A stretch of DNA of 64,000 nt from positions 106,127 through 170,126 of the forward strand of contig CAJOGI010000006.1 of the NCBI GenBank assembly GCA_905234075.1, written 5' to 3'. Numbering within the stretch: the first letter of the stretch is position 1; each line of letters starts with the position of its first letter. The position numbers were made by a program, and so were the translations under genes. Positions 7,918-16,154 of the stretch are shown here, in pieces. Source of the DNA: an uncultured Synergistales bacterium. Lineage in GTDB: Bacteria > Synergistota > Synergistia > Synergistales > Aminobacteriaceae. A model generated the notes under the pieces. The model was not told where the DNA came from. It saw only the letters and a program-made list of their open reading frames with translations, and searched no databases.

Positions 7918-9468
7918 TTGAACAGAAAAATAATTTTCGCTCTTGCGATAGTGATATTTTTTGCTTTGCCTTTAACTTCGTTTTCTGCTGAAAATTATAA
8001 TGACGGCGATGTGATTGTTGTACTGAAGCCTTCTGACAACTCGCAGGGCGAAGTAGTTTCGTCTGCTTTTCGTGTTGCTTCTTTTGCTGCATCTTCAGGA
8101 GCATGGGTAAAAAAGACGTATCCTGACCAGTTCGGAGCAGACGGCGAGGTTTACGCGCTGCTTCACTCTGACACGAAGGACGCTAGAGAATTTGCTGAAG
8201 AATTAAAAAATAATTCCGATGTCCTTGCTGCTTCACCAAATTATAAAGTCTATTCAGCAACTCTCCCCGATGAAAGCTCTACAACGATGAATGAAGAAAA
8301 TTCTTGGGGAATGTTTGCTGTCGGTGCGCCGTATGCTTGGGACTTCAACACAGGGAGTAAAAATGTTTACGTCGCTGTAATAGACTCAGGGATCGATTAC
8401 ACAAACCCCGATTTGATAAATAATATAGACTGGACGTATTCAACGGGAACGGACACATTCGGGCATGGAACTCACGTAGCTGGAGTAATCGGTGCAGAAG
8501 GCAACAACGGAAAAGGAACGGCCGGAGTAAACTGGAACGTTAAATTAATTTCCGTAAGAGTCCTAGAGAACGGCTCTGGTACTGTTGAAAATGTAATAAA
8601 CGGCATTAATTACGTTAAAAATCTCATAAGCAATAACAATGTAAATATTAAAGCTGTTAATATGTCTTTTGAGACTTATCTCAATGTCGTACCTACTTAT
8701 GAAAATTTAGTTAAAGAGCCTCTCTGGAGAGCAATGAAAAGTTTGGATTCGCTGAATAAAGCCGTAATAGTTGTAGCCGCAGGAAATTATTCACAGACGG
8801 TAGGACAGCCAAGCTCAAAAGCTCAAGGAAGCATGATACCCGGTGCGGGCTATTATGTTTATCCGGCTTCATATAAGGGGCTTAATAACATGATAACAGT
8901 CGGGGCAATGAGCAAAGATCAAACGTTAGCGTCCTTCAGCAACAAGGGTGCTAATGTTATTGCGCCGGGTGTTAATATTTTGAGTACATATATTCAGACC
9001 TCAAAAAGCAATGTTAAAAGCGATGGCGTTGCTCTTTCTCTAATGTCAGGAACGTCAATGGCTACTCCGTTCGTTTCAGGAACTGCCGCTTTGCTCGCGT
9101 CAATAGCGTTAAATAATCATAACGTGGAACTAACGGCTTACCAGCTAAAAACAGCCATACTCGGCGGAAGCACGGCAACGGTCAGCGCAGTTAAAACCAG
9201 CGCGGGCGAGGGTATTTTCAGTATAGAGAAAGCCGTTGATTTTCAAGAACAAAATATAACAAATGCTTCAGTCATGCCTGCGTCGCCTCAAACAACAGAG
9301 TACGATAATTACGAAAGTACTGGAGTTTCGGATAAAACTAGCACCAGCAATAGTAATTCTTCTTCGGGAGGCGGCTGTAATTCTGGAATGACGGGAAGTT
9401 TAGGCGCAGTGATCTTATTATTAATTTCTTTTGTCAGCTTTGTTGACAGAAAAGAATTAAGGGAATAA
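7918..9468 (+). CDS. Subtilisin-like (S8) surface protease with Synerg-CTERM signal
   Basis: A 516-residue secreted serine protease. It has a signal peptide (FALAIVIFFALPLTSFSA), a propeptide-like region to about residue 110, and the catalytic triad: Asp in VAVIDSGIDYTNPDL, His in FGHGTHVAGVIG, Ser in SGTSMATPFVSG. The oxyanion Asn is in VVAAGN. The C-terminus carries SSSGGGCNSGMTGS, a hydrophobic helix and RKELRE, which is the Synerg-CTERM sorting layout, so the enzyme is probably processed and anchored at the cell surface. TTG at 7918 is preferred over GTG at 7909 because GAGAGG lies 11 bases before the TTG but only two before the GTG. Confidence 0.9.
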   Translation: MNRKIIFALAIVIFFALPLTSFSAENYNDGDVIVVLKPSDNSQGEVVSSAFRVASFAASSGAWVKKTYPDQFGADGEVYALLHSDTKDAREFAEELKNNSDVLAASPNYKVYSATLPDESSTTMNEENSWGMFAVGAPYAWDFNTGSKNVYVAVIDSGIDYTNPDLINNIDWTYSTGTDTFGHGTHVAGVIGAEGNNGKGTAGVNWNVKLISVRVLENGSGTVENVINGINYVKNLISNNNVNIKAVNMSFETYLNVVPTYENLVKEPLWRAMKSLDSLNKAVIVVAAGNYSQTVGQPSSKAQGSMIPGAGYYVYPASYKGLNNMITVGAMSKDQTLASFSNKGANVIAPGVNILSTYIQTSKSNVKSDGVALSLMSGTSMATPFVSGTAALLASIALNNHNVELTAYQLKTAILGGSTATVSAVKTSAGEGIFSIEKAVDFQEQNITNASVMPASPQTTEYDNYESTGVSDKTSTSNSNSSSGGGCNSGMTGSLGAVILLLISFVSFVDRKELRE

Positions 9469-9489
9469 AATAACACCCGTTTTATTACT

Positions 9490-9565
9490 GGGGCTGTAGC
9501 GCAGTTGGGAGCGCGCGACATTCGCATTGTCGAGGCCGGGAGTTCGAATCTCCTCAGCTCCACCA
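9490..9565 (+). tRNA. tRNA-Ala (anticodon CGC)
   Basis: A 76-nt cloverleaf with acceptor GGGGCTG/CAGCTCC, anticodon stem CGACA/TGTCG with loop TTCGCAT, T-arm GTTCGAATC, and an encoded CCA. It lies 21 bases after the protease stop and is followed by a hairpin terminator. Confidence 0.95.
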
Positions 9566-9599
9566 GACGATAATTCGGCAAGTCCGATTAAGATAGATA

Positions 9600-9624
9600 A
9601 ACTCGCTAAAGCAGCGAGTTTTTG
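9600..9624 (+). terminator. Terminator after tRNA-Ala
   Basis: ACTCGCT and AGCGAGT form a 7-bp stem with a 5-base loop, followed by TTTTT. Confidence 0.8.
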
Positions 9625-9675
9625 TATATTTAGAGTCTAGTCTGTTAAATGAAAAAAAATTGTTAATTAAAATTG

Positions 9676-9691
9676 TTGTAGTCCCCAAAAA
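9676..9691. repeat. 16-bp direct repeat, right copy
   Basis: This is an exact copy of TTGTAGTCCCCAAAAA at 7773-7788. The rest of the ACTACA-box element is barely recognisable here. The surrounding gap of 9566-9851 otherwise holds only the tRNA terminator and AT-rich sequence. Confidence 0.5.
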
Positions 9692-9851
9692 GCAGTTCGC
9701 TTTAATAATTTTGAGACTTGTTAAAAAATATTTCATCGTAAGTGAAAATTAATTATACTTCTTTGTTTTTAGAGACTTGTCTTTTATTTCAAAACTTTTA
9801 CAATATGGACGAAAAAATAATTTGATTGTTCGAGAGTGATAAACTTTAATC

Positions 9852-10790
9852 ATGAATATTATAAAGAAATTAAATATGCTTTTTATATTAGCGTTAAATT
9901 TATTTTCGGCTAAGTCCGGCGAAGATAAAAAAATTCCTGTCGGCGGTCAGGCTGTGATCGAAGGCGTTTTGATGAAGGGCAAAAATTTATGGGGCTTAGC
10001 GGTGCGTCGTCCGTCGGGCGAAATTTTTACTGACAAATGGACGAACAGCTCGCGCACAGAAAAAATGCCGTATAAACTTCCTTTTATTCGCGGTGTTGTT
10101 GTGATGTGCGAGATGATGGCGGTGGGCTTCAGAGCTCTTTCAAAATCGGCTGAGGTCGCGCTCGAAGAGGAAGAAGAAAAATTAACCTTCAAAGATATTT
10201 TGCTGGCCGTTGCTCTTGCTATTTTCGCGGTCGGCGGATTGTTTATTGCGCTGCCTTTGTGGATTGCCGGGCATATGGCAACCGAACAGCTTTATATAAA
10301 TGTCATTGAGGGAATTTTGCGCGCTGTGATTTTTATAGCTTACGTCGCAATAATAGGCTTATGGCCGGATATTCGCGAAGTTTTTCGTTATCACGGAGCG
10401 GAACACAAAACCATAAACGCCTTTGAAAAAGAAATGCAGATGACCCCCGAAAATATTATGAAGTGTTCGCGCATTCACCCGCGCTGCGGAACGTCGTTTT
10501 TATTAATTGCCGTAATCGTCAGCATAATAATTTTCTCGCCCGTAAAAGTTTTGATTGCAGGAGAAAGTTTTACATTGCAGGTCTTAGCGAGAATAATTTT
10601 AATTCCTTTAGTAATCGGAATTTCTTACGAGATTATAAAACTTGCGTCCAACTCCGGGAAAATTGGCTTATGCTTAATCAGTCCGTTTTTAACTCTTCAA
10701 TATTTAACGACACGCGAGCCGAATATAAATCAGGCCGAAGTCGCTTTAACTTCACTTGATGTTGCATTAGAAGGGAGCCTCTTGTCATGA
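9852..10790 (+). CDS. DUF1385 (YqhQ-like) membrane protein
   Basis: A 312-residue integral membrane protein of the DUF1385 family. The family hallmark PVGGQAVIEGVLMKG is near residue 31 and the conserved block YHGAEHKTINAFE near residue 180. CSRIHPRCGTSFL follows, and about four hydrophobic segments lie in the middle and C-terminal parts. Biochemical function is unknown. In many bacteria this family sits next to prfA and prmC, as here. Its stop overlaps the prfA start (ATGA), so it heads the operon. The ribosome site before its ATG is weak. Confidence 0.85.
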   Translation: MNIIKKLNMLFILALNLFSAKSGEDKKIPVGGQAVIEGVLMKGKNLWGLAVRRPSGEIFTDKWTNSSRTEKMPYKLPFIRGVVVMCEMMAVGFRALSKSAEVALEEEEEKLTFKDILLAVALAIFAVGGLFIALPLWIAGHMATEQLYINVIEGILRAVIFIAYVAIIGLWPDIREVFRYHGAEHKTINAFEKEMQMTPENIMKCSRIHPRCGTSFLLIAVIVSIIIFSPVKVLIAGESFTLQVLARIILIPLVIGISYEIIKLASNSGKIGLCLISPFLTLQYLTTREPNINQAEVALTSLDVALEGSLLS

Positions 10791-11866
10791 ACATAGAGCC
10801 GAAATTACAAGCAATAGAGCAGGAATATATCGAGACCGGCGAAAAACTTTCAGACCCTGCGATAGCCTCAAATCCAAAAGAGCTGCAAATTTTAGGCAAA
10901 AAACGCGCACAGCTTGAGCCGGTTGTTATTAAATACCGCGAGTATCAGGACGCTTTGAAATCAATCGCCGAAGCAAAAGAGTTAATTAAATCGGGCGACG
11001 CTGATTTAGAAGCCTTAGCACGTGAAGAACTTTCAACGCTTGAGCCGAAAATCGAAAATTTCACTCACGATTTAACGCTTTTATTATTGCCTAGAGACCC
11101 TAACGATGATAAGAGCGTCGTTGTTGAAATCCGGGCAGGCACGGGAGGAGACGAGGCAACTTTATTCGCGGCGGATTTATTTAGAATGTACGTGAGATTT
11201 TGCGAGCGTCAACGCTGGAAAATTGAAATCATCGACAGCTCCACGAACACTGCCGGAATTGGAGGCTATAAAGAAATAGTTTTCAGGATTGACAGCAACG
11301 GAGCATACAGCAAAATGAAATATGAAAGCGGCGTTCATAGAGTTCAAAGAGTTCCCGTTACTGAAGCGAGCGGAAGAATACACACGAGCGCGGCTACTGT
11401 TGCGGTTTTGCCCGAAGCTGATGACGTTGAAGTCGAAATCAGACAGGAAGATTTGAAGATTGATACTTACCGTTCGAGCGGTGCAGGCGGCCAGCACGTC
11501 AATATGACTGACTCTGCCGTGAGAATTACTCACCTGCCGACGGGAATTGTCGTAACGTGTCAGGACGAACGCTCACAAATTAAAAATAGAGCGCGTGCAA
11601 TGTCATATTTGAAAACAAAATTATTTGACTTAGAACAGCAAAAACAAAACTCTGAACAGGCCAGCGAACGTCGCGGAATGATAGGCTCAGGCGACAGGTC
11701 AGAGCGAGTCAGAACTTACAACTTCCCTCAAAATAGAATTACCGACCATAGAATTAATTTAACGCTGTATAAATTAGAAGCGTATCTTGACGGCGATTTA
11801 TACGAAATGATTGATGCTATGGTCTTGGCCGAACAGACGCAGAAATTACAAAATCTTGAAGGATAA
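10787..11866 (+). CDS. prfA: Peptide chain release factor 1
   Basis: A 359-residue RF1, which releases the finished peptide at UAA and UAG codons. The catalytic GGQ motif is in SSGAGGQHVNMTDSAVRI near residue 230. PxT codon recognition is represented by VPVTEASGRIHTSA. The N-terminal coiled domain matches normal RF1 length (about 355-360). It starts within the DUF1385 stop codon and its own stop overlaps the prmC start (TAATG), so release factor and its methyltransferase are co-translated. Confidence 0.97.
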   Translation: MNIEPKLQAIEQEYIETGEKLSDPAIASNPKELQILGKKRAQLEPVVIKYREYQDALKSIAEAKELIKSGDADLEALAREELSTLEPKIENFTHDLTLLLLPRDPNDDKSVVVEIRAGTGGDEATLFAADLFRMYVRFCERQRWKIEIIDSSTNTAGIGGYKEIVFRIDSNGAYSKMKYESGVHRVQRVPVTEASGRIHTSAATVAVLPEADDVEVEIRQEDLKIDTYRSSGAGGQHVNMTDSAVRITHLPTGIVVTCQDERSQIKNRARAMSYLKTKLFDLEQQKQNSEQASERRGMIGSGDRSERVRTYNFPQNRITDHRINLTLYKLEAYLDGDLYEMIDAMVLAEQTQKLQNLEG

Positions 11867-12672
11867 TGAATGAGGAACTAAAGAAACTCCTACCTCCTAC
11901 CTCCTACCTCCTACCTGAATTTTTATGGCTTGCGTCGTATGCTCTTGACCTTAGTTCTTCGCAGATAATGGCGCGAGAAAAATTTTCTGATGACGAAATC
12001 GAAAAAATAAATTCTCTAATCAAACGCCGCGAAAATCATGAGCCTTTGCAGTATATTATGGGCGTGGCTGATTTTTATGGGCGCGATTTTGAAGTCGGAG
12101 AGGGCGTTTTAATTCCGCGTCACGACACTGAAACTTTAATTGAAGCCGCGAAAAAATATTTTTTACCCGAAAAAAAATTTATATTTCTCGACTGGGGGAC
12201 CGGTTCAGGCTGTATAGCTGTAACTCTTTTGCTTGAGTTCAAAAATTCTTTTGCCTTTATGCTCGAAAAAAGTCATGACGCAATTTATTACGCTAAAAAA
12301 AATTTAGAGCGTTTTAATCTCAAAGACAGGGCCGAAATAATTTCAGAAATTCCCCAAAAAAATTTTGATTTAATTATCAGCAATCCCCCGTATATTCCTT
12401 CACATGAGATAAAAAATTTAATGCCCGAAGTAAAAAATTTTGAGCCTGAATTAGCTCTTGACGGCGGCATTGACGGAATGAATTTTTATAGATTAATTTT
12501 CTCTCAGGCCAAGCACGTATTAAAATCAGACGGGTATATAATTCTTGAGACGGGCAATTTAGAGCAAGTCAGCGCATTGAAAAATCTTGACGGAAATTTT
12601 ATTTTTGAAGATGAATTTTTAGATACGGGAAATTTTCCCCGATGTCTAGTGTTTAGGAGGAATGAGAAATGA
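11866..12672 (+). CDS. prmC: Release factor glutamine methyltransferase
   Basis: A 268-residue SAM-dependent methyltransferase that methylates the Gln of the GGQ motif in release factors. It has the SAM-binding region DWGTGSGCIAVTL near residue 107 and the signature SNPPYIP near 172. N-terminal helix-bundle residues EPLQYIMGVADFYG lead into the catalytic domain. The N-terminus is odd: residues 8-17 are encoded by four perfect tandem copies of CTCCTAC (11887-11914), the same heptamer repeat that fills intergenic regions in this window. Normal PrmC N-terminal helices are therefore partly replaced or extended by repeat sequence. The start overlaps the prfA stop. Confidence 0.93.
   Translation: MNEELKKLLPPTSYLLPEFLWLASYALDLSSSQIMAREKFSDDEIEKINSLIKRRENHEPLQYIMGVADFYGRDFEVGEGVLIPRHDTETLIEAAKKYFLPEKKFIFLDWGTGSGCIAVTLLLEFKNSFAFMLEKSHDAIYYAKKNLERFNLKDRAEIISEIPQKNFDLIISNPPYIPSHEIKNLMPEVKNFEPELALDGGIDGMNFYRLIFSQAKHVLKSDGYIILETGNLEQVSALKNLDGNFIFEDEFLDTGNFPRCLVFRRNEK
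11887..11914. repeat. Heptamer repeat inside prmC (4 x CTCCTAC)
   Basis: Four perfect tandem CTCCTAC units (28 bp; GTAGGAG on the minus strand) lie in frame within the first 17 codons of prmC. This is the only copy of the family found inside a gene rather than at a gene border. Confidence 0.9.
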
Positions 12673-13100
12673 AACGCAGAAAAGCTGAAACTCTCGCAGA
12701 AAGCATAATGTCTCTTGCCGCGTTCGGCGTTATCATGGCAGGAGTCTGCGACTTCATGAGCAATCAGACGAATTTTATAGCGCGTACGAGGCATAGAGAC
12801 GATGTTATGTTTAATCAAGAATGGTTACTTAGCAATGCTCAGTGGATACTTGCGAATAATATTAGTACCCGGCTTGACAAGCATACAGTTATAGCAGGCA
12901 ATGAGATTACTTATCCTAAATTAAGCGAAATGTGGTTTGACGTTTTTGACATTGAGGAAAAAAAATTGATTTCCGTTGACGTAGAATACGTTGAAAAGAA
13001 TATAGTGAGCTTTGACTGGGATCACGAAGACAAAAAATTAATCACAAAAAATGCTGTAACCTCAATCTCAATCTCAACAGATATTGACCCAGATCCCTAA
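12669..13100 (+). CDS. Pseudopilin-like protein, 143 aa
   Basis: A 143-residue protein with a class III-type prepilin N-terminus. A short basic leader MKRRKA is followed by ETLAESIMSLAAF, with Glu at position +5 after a possible Ala|Glu cleavage, then a hydrophobic helix. The rest (about 115 residues) is polar and has no family I recognise. It resembles a minor pseudopilin of a type IV pilus or type II secretion machine, but no other such gene is nearby. Its ATG overlaps the prmC stop (ATGA), so it is the last gene of the DUF1385-prfA-prmC operon. Confidence 0.6.
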   Translation: MKRRKAETLAESIMSLAAFGVIMAGVCDFMSNQTNFIARTRHRDDVMFNQEWLLSNAQWILANNISTRLDKHTVIAGNEITYPKLSEMWFDVFDIEEKKLISVDVEYVEKNIVSFDWDHEDKKLITKNAVTSISISTDIDPDP

Positions 13101-13220
13101 ATGAGGAATTAATAAATCATTTTTCACGAAAATTTCTTATTGCAGGCAAAAATATTTATAGCGTATAATTTTGCCACCGAATTTGAATTTTATTTTATAA
13201 TCAGGAGGCAAAGTATACTC

Positions 13221-14210
13221 ATGAAGAAACTTGCAGTACTTGTTGTTTTTACGCTGCTTGCGTCATGCGCGGCAGTCTTCGCGGCAGAGCACACGATTAC
13301 AGTAACTCACATTGTTGACGAAAATCACTCGTGGCACAAAGCCTGCGAATTTTTTAAGCAGGAAGTTGAGAAACGTTCAGGCGGAAAAATTGAAGTAAAA
13401 ATTTACCCGAACAGCCAGCTCGGAAATGAAATCGACACAATTCAGTCAGCTTTAACAGGCGGCGGCGTTGATGTCGTAATCACGGGCGAGTCAATGATGA
13501 CTTATGTTCCTGAGCTTGGAATTTTAGGAGTTCCGTACTTAATGACGAGCGACGCTCACGTCGAAGCGGTTGCAGGCGGAGAAATAGGCAAAGAGATTGA
13601 AAACTTAATGCTCATGGACGGCGCAGGCTTCAGGTGCCTTGCTTATTTCGTCAGAGGTCCGCGTGATGTTACGGCCAACAAAGCGATAAGAACTCCTGAT
13701 GACATCAAAGGAATGATTATCCGCACTCCTGCTTCAACGATTACGGTCTCAACGTTTGAAGCGTTCGGAGCGAAGCCCACGCCTATGGCATTCTCGGAAG
13801 TTTTTACGAGCCTTCAGAGCGGAACTATTCAGGGACAGGAAAACCCCCTTGCAATGATTAAGTCAGGAAATTTCTATGAAGTTCAAAAATTCCTCTGCAA
13901 GACCGAGCATTTAAGAACTTGGCTTTATTTCGCAATGGCCGAGCAGAGCTATCAGGCACTTCCGGCAGACCTTCAGAAAATCGTCAGCGAAGTCGGAAAA
14001 GAAATGCAGGCTTACGAGCATGAATTATTCCTAAAGGACGAGGCCGAGCTTGAAGGCTTCTTAGCTTCAAAAGGAATGACGATCGTTAATGACGTTGATC
14101 AGGCAGCCTTCGCAAAACTTGCCGACGCTGCAATGCAAAAATTAATGGCGGGCGAATATAAATACCTCAAGCCCCTTTACGACAAAATCAAAGCCGTAGA
14201 GCCGAAGTAA
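13221..14210 (+). CDS. dctP: TRAP transporter substrate-binding protein (DctP family), system 1
   Basis: A 329-residue periplasmic solute receptor that hands carboxylate substrates to the DctQM permease. Its signal peptide is MKKLAVLVVFTLLASCAAVFA; LASC also fits a lipobox, so it may be a lipoprotein. DctP features are visible: an Arg in GMIIRTPAS (the carboxylate-binding position), then PTPMAFSEVFTSLQSGTIQGQENP. ATG 13221 follows AGGAGG by 12 bases; an upstream in-frame TTG would destroy the signal peptide. It is the first gene of dctP-dctQ-dctM-adh. The receptor type fits C4-dicarboxylates or sugar acids. Confidence 0.92.
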   Translation: MKKLAVLVVFTLLASCAAVFAAEHTITVTHIVDENHSWHKACEFFKQEVEKRSGGKIEVKIYPNSQLGNEIDTIQSALTGGGVDVVITGESMMTYVPELGILGVPYLMTSDAHVEAVAGGEIGKEIENLMLMDGAGFRCLAYFVRGPRDVTANKAIRTPDDIKGMIIRTPASTITVSTFEAFGAKPTPMAFSEVFTSLQSGTIQGQENPLAMIKSGNFYEVQKFLCKTEHLRTWLYFAMAEQSYQALPADLQKIVSEVGKEMQAYEHELFLKDEAELEGFLASKGMTIVNDVDQAAFAKLADAAMQKLMAGEYKYLKPLYDKIKAVEPK

Positions 14211-14272
14211 GTTAGGAGTTAGGAGGTAGGAGGTATATTTTTTGCTTCCTGCTTCCTAATTTTTTTATTTTT
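14211..14272 (+). terminator. Heptamer-repeat hairpin between dctP and dctQ (attenuator-like)
   Basis: Three TAGGAG-type heptamers (14211-14235) face the inverted CTTCCTGCTTCCTAA (14245-14259), followed by a long T-run. The arrangement can fold as a leaky terminator that would lower dctQM expression relative to dctP. The same arrangement recurs in the second TRAP operon. Confidence 0.6.
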
Positions 14273-14291
14273 TTAAGGAGAATTTTATATT

Positions 14292-14834
14292 ATGAAATTT
14301 CTGACAAAAATTTATTACTGGCTGCTGTCGTTCTTGGCTGTCATAGGCATGATCGGCTACATTGGCGCGGTTGTAATTCAGGTATTCAGCAGAACATTTT
14401 TGCCCTTTGTCCCTTCGTGGACTGAAGAGGCAGCGCGTTATTTATTTATTTATTCTGTCGCTGTCGGCGCAGGCGTTGTCTCAATGAAAGACGAATACGC
14501 AAGAGTTGATATTTTCACTTCAAAATTTCCTGCCGGCTTCAAAAAAATTTACGAGATTTTAGTCTGCTTAATTCTTATAATTTTTGATGTCTATCTTGCT
14601 TATTACTCGATGCCTAAATTTGTTTTCCTGCGCTTCAGAATGGTATCAACGGCAATGCAGATCCCCATGCAGTTTATTAATTTCTCCGTTTTATTGTTCG
14701 TGGTACTTCAGGCTGTTTCATACGCTGTAAAAATAATTTCGCTCCTGTTCGGAACTGACACGAAAGATTTATTGAAGTCGCCCGAAGAAGAGACAATCGG
14801 CAATTATGACATTGAGGAGGTAGTTACGGAATGA
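14292..14834 (+). CDS. dctQ: TRAP transporter small permease (DctQ), system 1
   Basis: A 180-residue four-helix membrane protein of the DctQ family, the small subunit that pairs with DctM. The typical motif VPSWTEEAARYLFIYSVAVG is near residue 40, followed by VGAGVVSMKDEYARVDIF. It is preceded by AAGGAG and overlaps dctM (ATGA). The C-terminal tail is acidic. Confidence 0.92.
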   Translation: MKFLTKIYYWLLSFLAVIGMIGYIGAVVIQVFSRTFLPFVPSWTEEAARYLFIYSVAVGAGVVSMKDEYARVDIFTSKFPAGFKKIYEILVCLILIIFDVYLAYYSMPKFVFLRFRMVSTAMQIPMQFINFSVLLFVVLQAVSYAVKIISLLFGTDTKDLLKSPEEETIGNYDIEEVVTE

Positions 14835-16114
14835 GCGTAGCCGTATTATTTTTAAGTTTTTTAATTTTCCTGTTCGTTGGCTTCCCCGTAGCGTACTGCT
14901 TGGGAATTTCGAGCCTCTTATATTTCATTCTTGAGAACATGCCTCTTGTAACGTTCGCGCAAAGATTTTTTTCAGGGCTTGACAGCTTCACGCTTCTTTG
15001 TATTCCCGGCTTCATGCTTGCAGGAAATTTAATGAACACCGGCGGAATTACATATCAAATCGTAAAATTCTGTGATAAAGTCATCGGACATATAAGGGGC
15101 GGTCTTGGCCTTGCAAATATCGGAGCGTCAATGATTTTCGCGGGAGTTTCAGGAACAGCCGCCGCCGACGCAGCTTCACTCGGTGGAATTTTAATTCCTG
15201 CAATGGTCAAAGACGGTTACGACGCTGATTATTCAGTCGCAGTTACAGCCGCAAGCTCGTGCATAGGGCCGATAATCCCTCCTTCAGTGCCTATGATTAT
15301 GGCAGGAACTTTGACGGGCATTTCAGTTTCAAAAATGTTTGTAGCCGGAGTTATTCCGGGAATTTTAATGGGACTTGGAATGATGGCCGTAGCGTGGGTT
15401 ATTTCAGTCAAACGCAACTATCCCAAGAATGAAAAACGCGCTTCTTTCCGTGAAATTATGTCGAGCGGCCGTGAGGCTTTCTGGGCGTTGTTAATGATGG
15501 TTATAATTCTCGCAGGAATTTTGACGGGTATCGTTACTCCGACAGAGGCTTCAATTATTGCTGTGTTATATGCTTTGTTCGTGGGATTTTTTATTTATAA
15601 GGAGCTTAGCATAACAAGCGCACTTGCCGTCATTCGCGATTCAATGGTCGGAGCGGCAGGAATAATGGTGCTTGTAGGCTTTGCGAATGTTTTTGCTTAC
15701 GTCCTGACAAAAGAGCAGATCCCGACAATGATTGCAAACTGGATTTTATCAATAACTCAAGATAAATTTGTAATTCTTCTCATTATAAATATTTTCCTGC
15801 TTTTTGTCGGCTGCTTCATGGAAACTATAGCGGCGTTGACGATTTTGTTCCCTGTTCTGCTTCCCGTTGTAACTTCAATCGGAGTCAGCCCGATTCAGTT
15901 TGGCGTTATGTGCGTTTTGAATTTAGTCATCGGATTGACGACACCGCCCGTCGGAGTTTGCCTTTTCATAACGACTTCAATCGGAAAAATATCAATCGCT
16001 GAAGGCACTAAAGCTATAATACCGTTCTTAATTTGCAATTTTGTGGTGCTGCTGCTGGTAACTTATTTCCCGCCTGTTACATTGTGGCTCGTGGGACTTT
16101 TATACGGAATTTAA
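14831..16114 (+). CDS. dctM: TRAP transporter large permease (DctM), system 1
   Basis: A 427-residue ion-coupled transport subunit with about 11-12 membrane helices. Family motifs include AGVSGTAAADAASLGGILIP near residue 100, SSCIGPIIPPSVPMI near 145, and GLTTPPVGVCLFI near 370. TRAP systems drive uptake with Na+ or H+ gradients. It overlaps dctQ by four bases. A heptamer repeat separates it from the dehydrogenase gene. Confidence 0.95.
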   Translation: MSVAVLFLSFLIFLFVGFPVAYCLGISSLLYFILENMPLVTFAQRFFSGLDSFTLLCIPGFMLAGNLMNTGGITYQIVKFCDKVIGHIRGGLGLANIGASMIFAGVSGTAAADAASLGGILIPAMVKDGYDADYSVAVTAASSCIGPIIPPSVPMIMAGTLTGISVSKMFVAGVIPGILMGLGMMAVAWVISVKRNYPKNEKRASFREIMSSGREAFWALLMMVIILAGILTGIVTPTEASIIAVLYALFVGFFIYKELSITSALAVIRDSMVGAAGIMVLVGFANVFAYVLTKEQIPTMIANWILSITQDKFVILLIINIFLLFVGCFMETIAALTILFPVLLPVVTSIGVSPIQFGVMCVLNLVIGLTTPPVGVCLFITTSIGKISIAEGTKAIIPFLICNFVVLLLVTYFPPVTLWLVGLLYGI

Positions 16115-16119
16115 TTTCA

Positions 16120-16150
16120 GGTAGGAATTAGGAGTTAGGAGGTAGGAATT
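16120..16150 (+). repeat. Heptamer repeat before the dehydrogenase gene
   Basis: GTAGGAATTAGGAGTTAGGAGGTAGGAA-type units fill the gap between dctM and the dehydrogenase. The AGGAGG in the last full unit probably serves as its ribosome-binding site. Confidence 0.8.
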
Positions 16151-16154
16151 AAAA

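Noticed and set aside
14211-14235. Tandem short repeats considered as a CRISPR array
   Set aside because: Units are only 7 bp, without spacers of regular size, and no cas genes are in the window.
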